Source of the DNA: SKLM01 sp964390305
Lineage (GTDB): Bacteria > Chloroflexota > Anaerolineae > B4-G1
Length of the DNA: 8,374 nt
NCBI GenBank assembly: GCA_964390305.1
Contig: CAYMHT010000116.1
Span: 1 to 8,374, forward strand
Direction of reading: 5' to 3'
Made by a program: the position numbers and the translations under genes. Of this stretch, positions 6,447 to 8,374 are shown one piece after another (the stretch's first letter is position 1; each line of letters begins with the position of its first letter). The notes under the pieces were generated by a model that searched no databases, had not been told where the DNA came from, and was given only the letters and a program-made list of their open reading frames with translations.

Positions 6447-6962
6447 TCAGCCAGCTTCCTGCCTGGCCTTTGCCAGGAGGATCTTGGCATTGGTATAATC
6501 CGGGTCCAGCCGGAGTGCTTCCTGCACGACATCAATCGCTTTGTCGGGTAGCCCTTTGGCCAGGTAAAGAGAACCGAGGTTGACATATACCTGGGGATCT
6601 TCCGGCGTGATCCTCAACAGCCGCTCAAAGACCTCGATAGCCGCTTCATAGTCATGGCGGAACATATGGACTGATCCGATATTGAACATGGCGTCCGTGT
6701 TTGTCGGGTCTATTTCCACGGCCCTCTCATAGTGACGGGAGGCTTCGTCCAGCATGCCCTTCTGTTGATACACCAGCCCCAATCCATAATGCGCGTCTGA
6801 GGTTCTGGGCTCGATTTGCAGCGCAGTGCGAAACTCCTCTGCTGCCTCGTCGATCCTTCCCCCTCCTGCCATATCCATCCCCCTCTGGACATGCTCCAGA
6901 GCCGCAAGGCTGATCCTGATCTCCTGTGTCCCCTTCTCTTTGAACCTGTCGAGAAAGCCCAT
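6447..6962 (-). CDS. Small TPR-repeat protein (171 aa)
   Basis: Begins MGFLDRFKEKGTQEI and consists almost wholly of canonical 34-aa TPR units at about residues 22-53, 54-87, 88-121 and 122-155, plus a half unit to the end. Each full unit has the expected G/A-Y-A-P spacing, for example AHYGLGLVYQQKGMLDEASR and then YERAVEIDPT. TPR superhelices are protein-binding scaffolds; this one carries no catalytic domain, signal peptide or membrane anchor, so a cytoplasmic adaptor or partner role is inferred. I chose ATG 6962 over the adjacent TTG 6965 because AAGGAGGA ends only 1 nt before the TTG. The gene starts 12 nt after the stop of the upstream STAND gene, and the ribosome binding site lies in that gap, so translational coupling is likely. 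Its 34-aa repeats differ from the 40-aa repeats of the neighbouring NTPase, so it is not a detached piece of that array. GC content is near 50%. Confidence 0.9.
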   Translation of the reverse strand: MGFLDRFKEKGTQEIRISLAALEHVQRGMDMAGGGRIDEAAEEFRTALQIEPRTSDAHYGLGLVYQQKGMLDEASRHYERAVEIDPTNTDAMFNIGSVHMFRHDYEAAIEVFERLLRITPEDPQVYVNLGSLYLAKGLPDKAIDVVQEALRLDPDYTNAKILLAKARQEAG

Positions 6963-6965
6963 CAA

Positions 6966-6973
6966 TCCTCCTT
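6966..6973 (-). promoter_or_regulatory. Ribosome binding site of the small TPR gene
   Basis: AAGGAGGA on the minus strand, directly after the TGA (6977-6975) of the upstream STAND gene. Spacing is 3-4 nt to ATG 6962 and essentially zero to TTG 6965, which argues for the ATG. The tight stop-RBS-start arrangement suggests coupled translation. Confidence 0.7.
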
Positions 6974-6974
6974 G

Positions 6975-8374
6975 TCATTGGAGCATGGAAGCCACAAGCT
7001 CCATGTCCTGTCTGATTTTCCTGGCTATTGCTGTTTCATTGTCCCTGAGAGCACGGGTATACGCCTGCTCCACCACAGACCTGGCTTCTGACTGGCCAAG
7101 CGCTGCCATCACAACGGCCCGATTTGACTGAGCAACCGTCAGCCCTGCCGTGTTGTGCAGTTCCTCCCAAATCCTCTCCTCCTCGCTGTAGAGCGCGATC
7201 AACTTCTCCTTACGTTTCTTGTCCTGCTTCGATAGCGGCTGCCTGGATAATGACCGCGCCTCTCTCTGAAGCACTCTTGCCAGTTGCTCAAGAGCATCCT
7301 CAAGCTTTGGACGGATGCCAAGTTCCCGGTAGATCGCTGCCTCCTCCCTGCGTAAGGGTGCCAGCCTCTCGGGTGGTTCCCAGAGCTCTTCAAGGACGCT
7401 CGCCTTGTTGCCCAATGCGGCGGCCAGTCCCATCTGCTCACCTGTCTCCCGGCACAGAGCCTCCTGTTCCGTCAGAGAAGCGAGAGCCTTATCATAATCC
7501 TCTTGTTCATAGTAAACCAGCGAGATGGCGTTCAGGCATGAAAGCAGGACAAAACGATCCCCGAGATCCCGGGCAATCCGCACCGCTTCACTGAGGACGG
7601 AAAGCGCCTCCGCGTATTTCCCCTGCCGCCTGAGGATGTTCCCCTGATTGCCAAGAATGGTTGCCAACGAGCCGCGCTCACCAAGGTTTCGACAGATCAT
7701 CTCCGCTTCCTTGTAAGCCTTCATGGCTCCCTCCAGGTCACCGGCGTTCTTAAGGCTCACCCCCCTGGCGTTGAGCATCTTGGCCAAATCTACCGGATTT
7801 GTCTGTCCACGCTGCTGTTCGAGCAGGTATTGCCGCAGCCTCGCTGCTTCCTCGTGATGGTGTGTATAACCCAGAAGGTCAGCCACGAAGCCGATGTGGC
7901 GGGGCTTGTCGCCGTGCTCTTCGAGGATGGATTGGTACGTCTCAGTCATCCGGATCTGCGAATTTGCCTCCAGCTGAGCCCAATAACGTTCCACAGCGAT
8001 GTGATCTTGAACCCAGGCAAACTCGAAAAAGAGCCAGTCTGCCAGCAAGTCAGCAAGGCGTTTCCATTCTGCGGCCTGGGCCAATTGCCAGGGCTCCTCG
8101 TCCACCCGGCGAGGCCCCAGGTCGCGGGCCGCAAAGTAGTCGGCGAGGCGCCTGTGGGCAGCGTGTTGCTGCTCTTCGGTGGGAAGATACCGGTCGCGCA
8201 CCGCCTGGCGGAGGTAGTCGTGGGAGAAACCGATCAAGCCGGCGCGGCTGACGAGCGACCCCTCGGCCGCCAGATAGAGCGGGGCCCAGTACGCCTGGGG
8301 GAGCGGTTCACCGTCGGAGCCGAGCAGCTGCAGCAGCTCCGCCTCCGACAGGCCTCGGCGGGCCGCCCACAGGA
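6975..8374 (-). CDS. STAND-type NTPase with TPR sensor, C-terminal 465 aa (5' end outside window)
   Basis: The frame is open from the right edge (first full codon 8372-8370) to TGA 6977-6975. A TTG at 8237 is only an internal Leu codon, not the start. The first ~90 visible residues (LWAARRGLSEAELLQLLGSD through FSHDYLRQAVRDRYLPTE to FAARDLGPRRVDEEPWQL) are nearly the same as residues 828-923 of the large NTPase. This shows that the missing part probably holds an NTPase and, by analogy, DUF4062. After that, similarity weakens: a helical stretch, then degenerate TPR units such as AGDLEGAMKAYKEAEMICRN, LGNQGNILRRQGKYAEALSV and EQEDYDKALASLTEQEALCR. A basic insert, SKQDKKRKEK, breaks the array. 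No near-identical repeat array is present, unlike the paralogue. GC content falls from about 63-75% right of 8040 to about 47-60% left of it. The small TPR gene follows 12 nt later, suggesting an operon. The likely role is a ligand-sensing switch with a different specificity (inference). Confidence 0.92.
   Translation of the reverse strand, partial: LWAARRGLSEAELLQLLGSDGEPLPQAYWAPLYLAAEGSLVSRAGLIGFSHDYLRQAVRDRYLPTEEQQHAAHRRLADYFAARDLGPRRVDEEPWQLAQAAEWKRLADLLADWLFFEFAWVQDHIAVERYWAQLEANSQIRMTETYQSILEEHGDKPRHIGFVADLLGYTHHHEEAARLRQYLLEQQRGQTNPVDLAKMLNARGVSLKNAGDLEGAMKAYKEAEMICRNLGERGSLATILGNQGNILRRQGKYAEALSVLSEAVRIARDLGDRFVLLSCLNAISLVYYEQEDYDKALASLTEQEALCRETGEQMGLAAALGNKASVLEELWEPPERLAPLRREEAAIYRELGIRPKLEDALEQLARVLQREARSLSRQPLSKQDKKRKEKLIALYSEEERIWEELHNTAGLTVAQSNRAVVMAALGQSEARSVVEQAYTRALRDNETAIARKIRQDMELVASMLQ
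8111..8374 (-). repeat. Second copy of the 3063-3326 paralogous segment
   Basis: Gap-free match to 3063-3326 at roughly 84-85% by hand count. It is highest toward 8374 (about 88% over the last ~200 bp) and decays below about 8180. The duplication probably continues beyond the right edge of the window. Confidence 0.85.

Noticed and set aside
6963..6965. TTG as start codon of the small TPR gene
   Set aside because: The ribosome binding site ends immediately beside it; the adjacent ATG at 6962 has usable spacing.
8235..8237. TTG as start codon of the upstream STAND gene
   Set aside because: The frame stays open and homologous to the large NTPase gene right up to the window edge, so this is an internal Leu codon.

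Overview
The window is a GC-rich bacterial segment in which every gene I can support lies on the minus strand, so transcription runs from right (8374) to left (1). I cannot place the organism firmly. High GC, eukaryote-like DUF4062/STAND NTPases, long tetratricopeptide (TPR) arrays and several lineage-restricted hypothetical genes suit a large-genome bacterium such as a Chloroflexota, actinobacterial or myxobacterial-type lineage. This is inference only; there is no rRNA or housekeeping gene to anchor it.

Layout in transcription order: (A) 8374-6975 is the C-terminal part of a STAND-type NTPase with a TPR sensor, whose 5' end is outside the window. (B) 6962-6447 is a 171-aa canonical TPR protein, 12 nt after A and probably translationally coupled to it. 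(C) 6358-6038 is a 106-aa DUF6572-like protein with a good ribosome binding site. A 232-nt gap follows, with possible small-ORF or gene remnants and a strong inverted repeat. (D) 5805-1498 is a complete 1435-aa protein. It has two tandem ~107-aa N-terminal domains, a Pro/Ala/Glu linker, DUF4062, a P-loop NACHT/STAND-type NTPase, a helical region, and ten TPR-like repeats of exactly 40 aa (120 bp). (E) 1374-1022 is a decayed gene with an in-frame TAG and a frameshift. (F) 977-354 is an acidic 207-aa protein I do not recognise. (G) 144-1 is the N-terminal 48 codons of a conserved-looking hypothetical protein that starts at GTG and runs off the left edge.

A and D are paralogues. Their NTPase-proximal segments (8111-8374 and 3063-3326) align without gaps at roughly 84-85% nucleotide identity by hand count. 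Similarity then falls off sharply toward the C-terminal sensor. At almost the same place, near 8040, GC drops from about 63-75% to about 47-60% and stays lower through B and C. D is GC-rich throughout. This looks like a fast-changing sensor, with B and C, attached to a shared NTPase core.

Interpretation: STAND NTPases usually act as ligand-gated switches. The C-terminal superstructure (here TPR) senses, the NTPase oligomerises, and the N-terminal domain (here DUF4062, plus the tandem domains in D) signals or acts. Two such proteins separated by a small TPR protein and a DUF6572-like protein make a plausible, unproven biological-conflict or antiphage module. The degraded gene E and the hypothetical genes F and G fit an accessory region. 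I see no tRNA, rRNA, IS element or CRISPR array.
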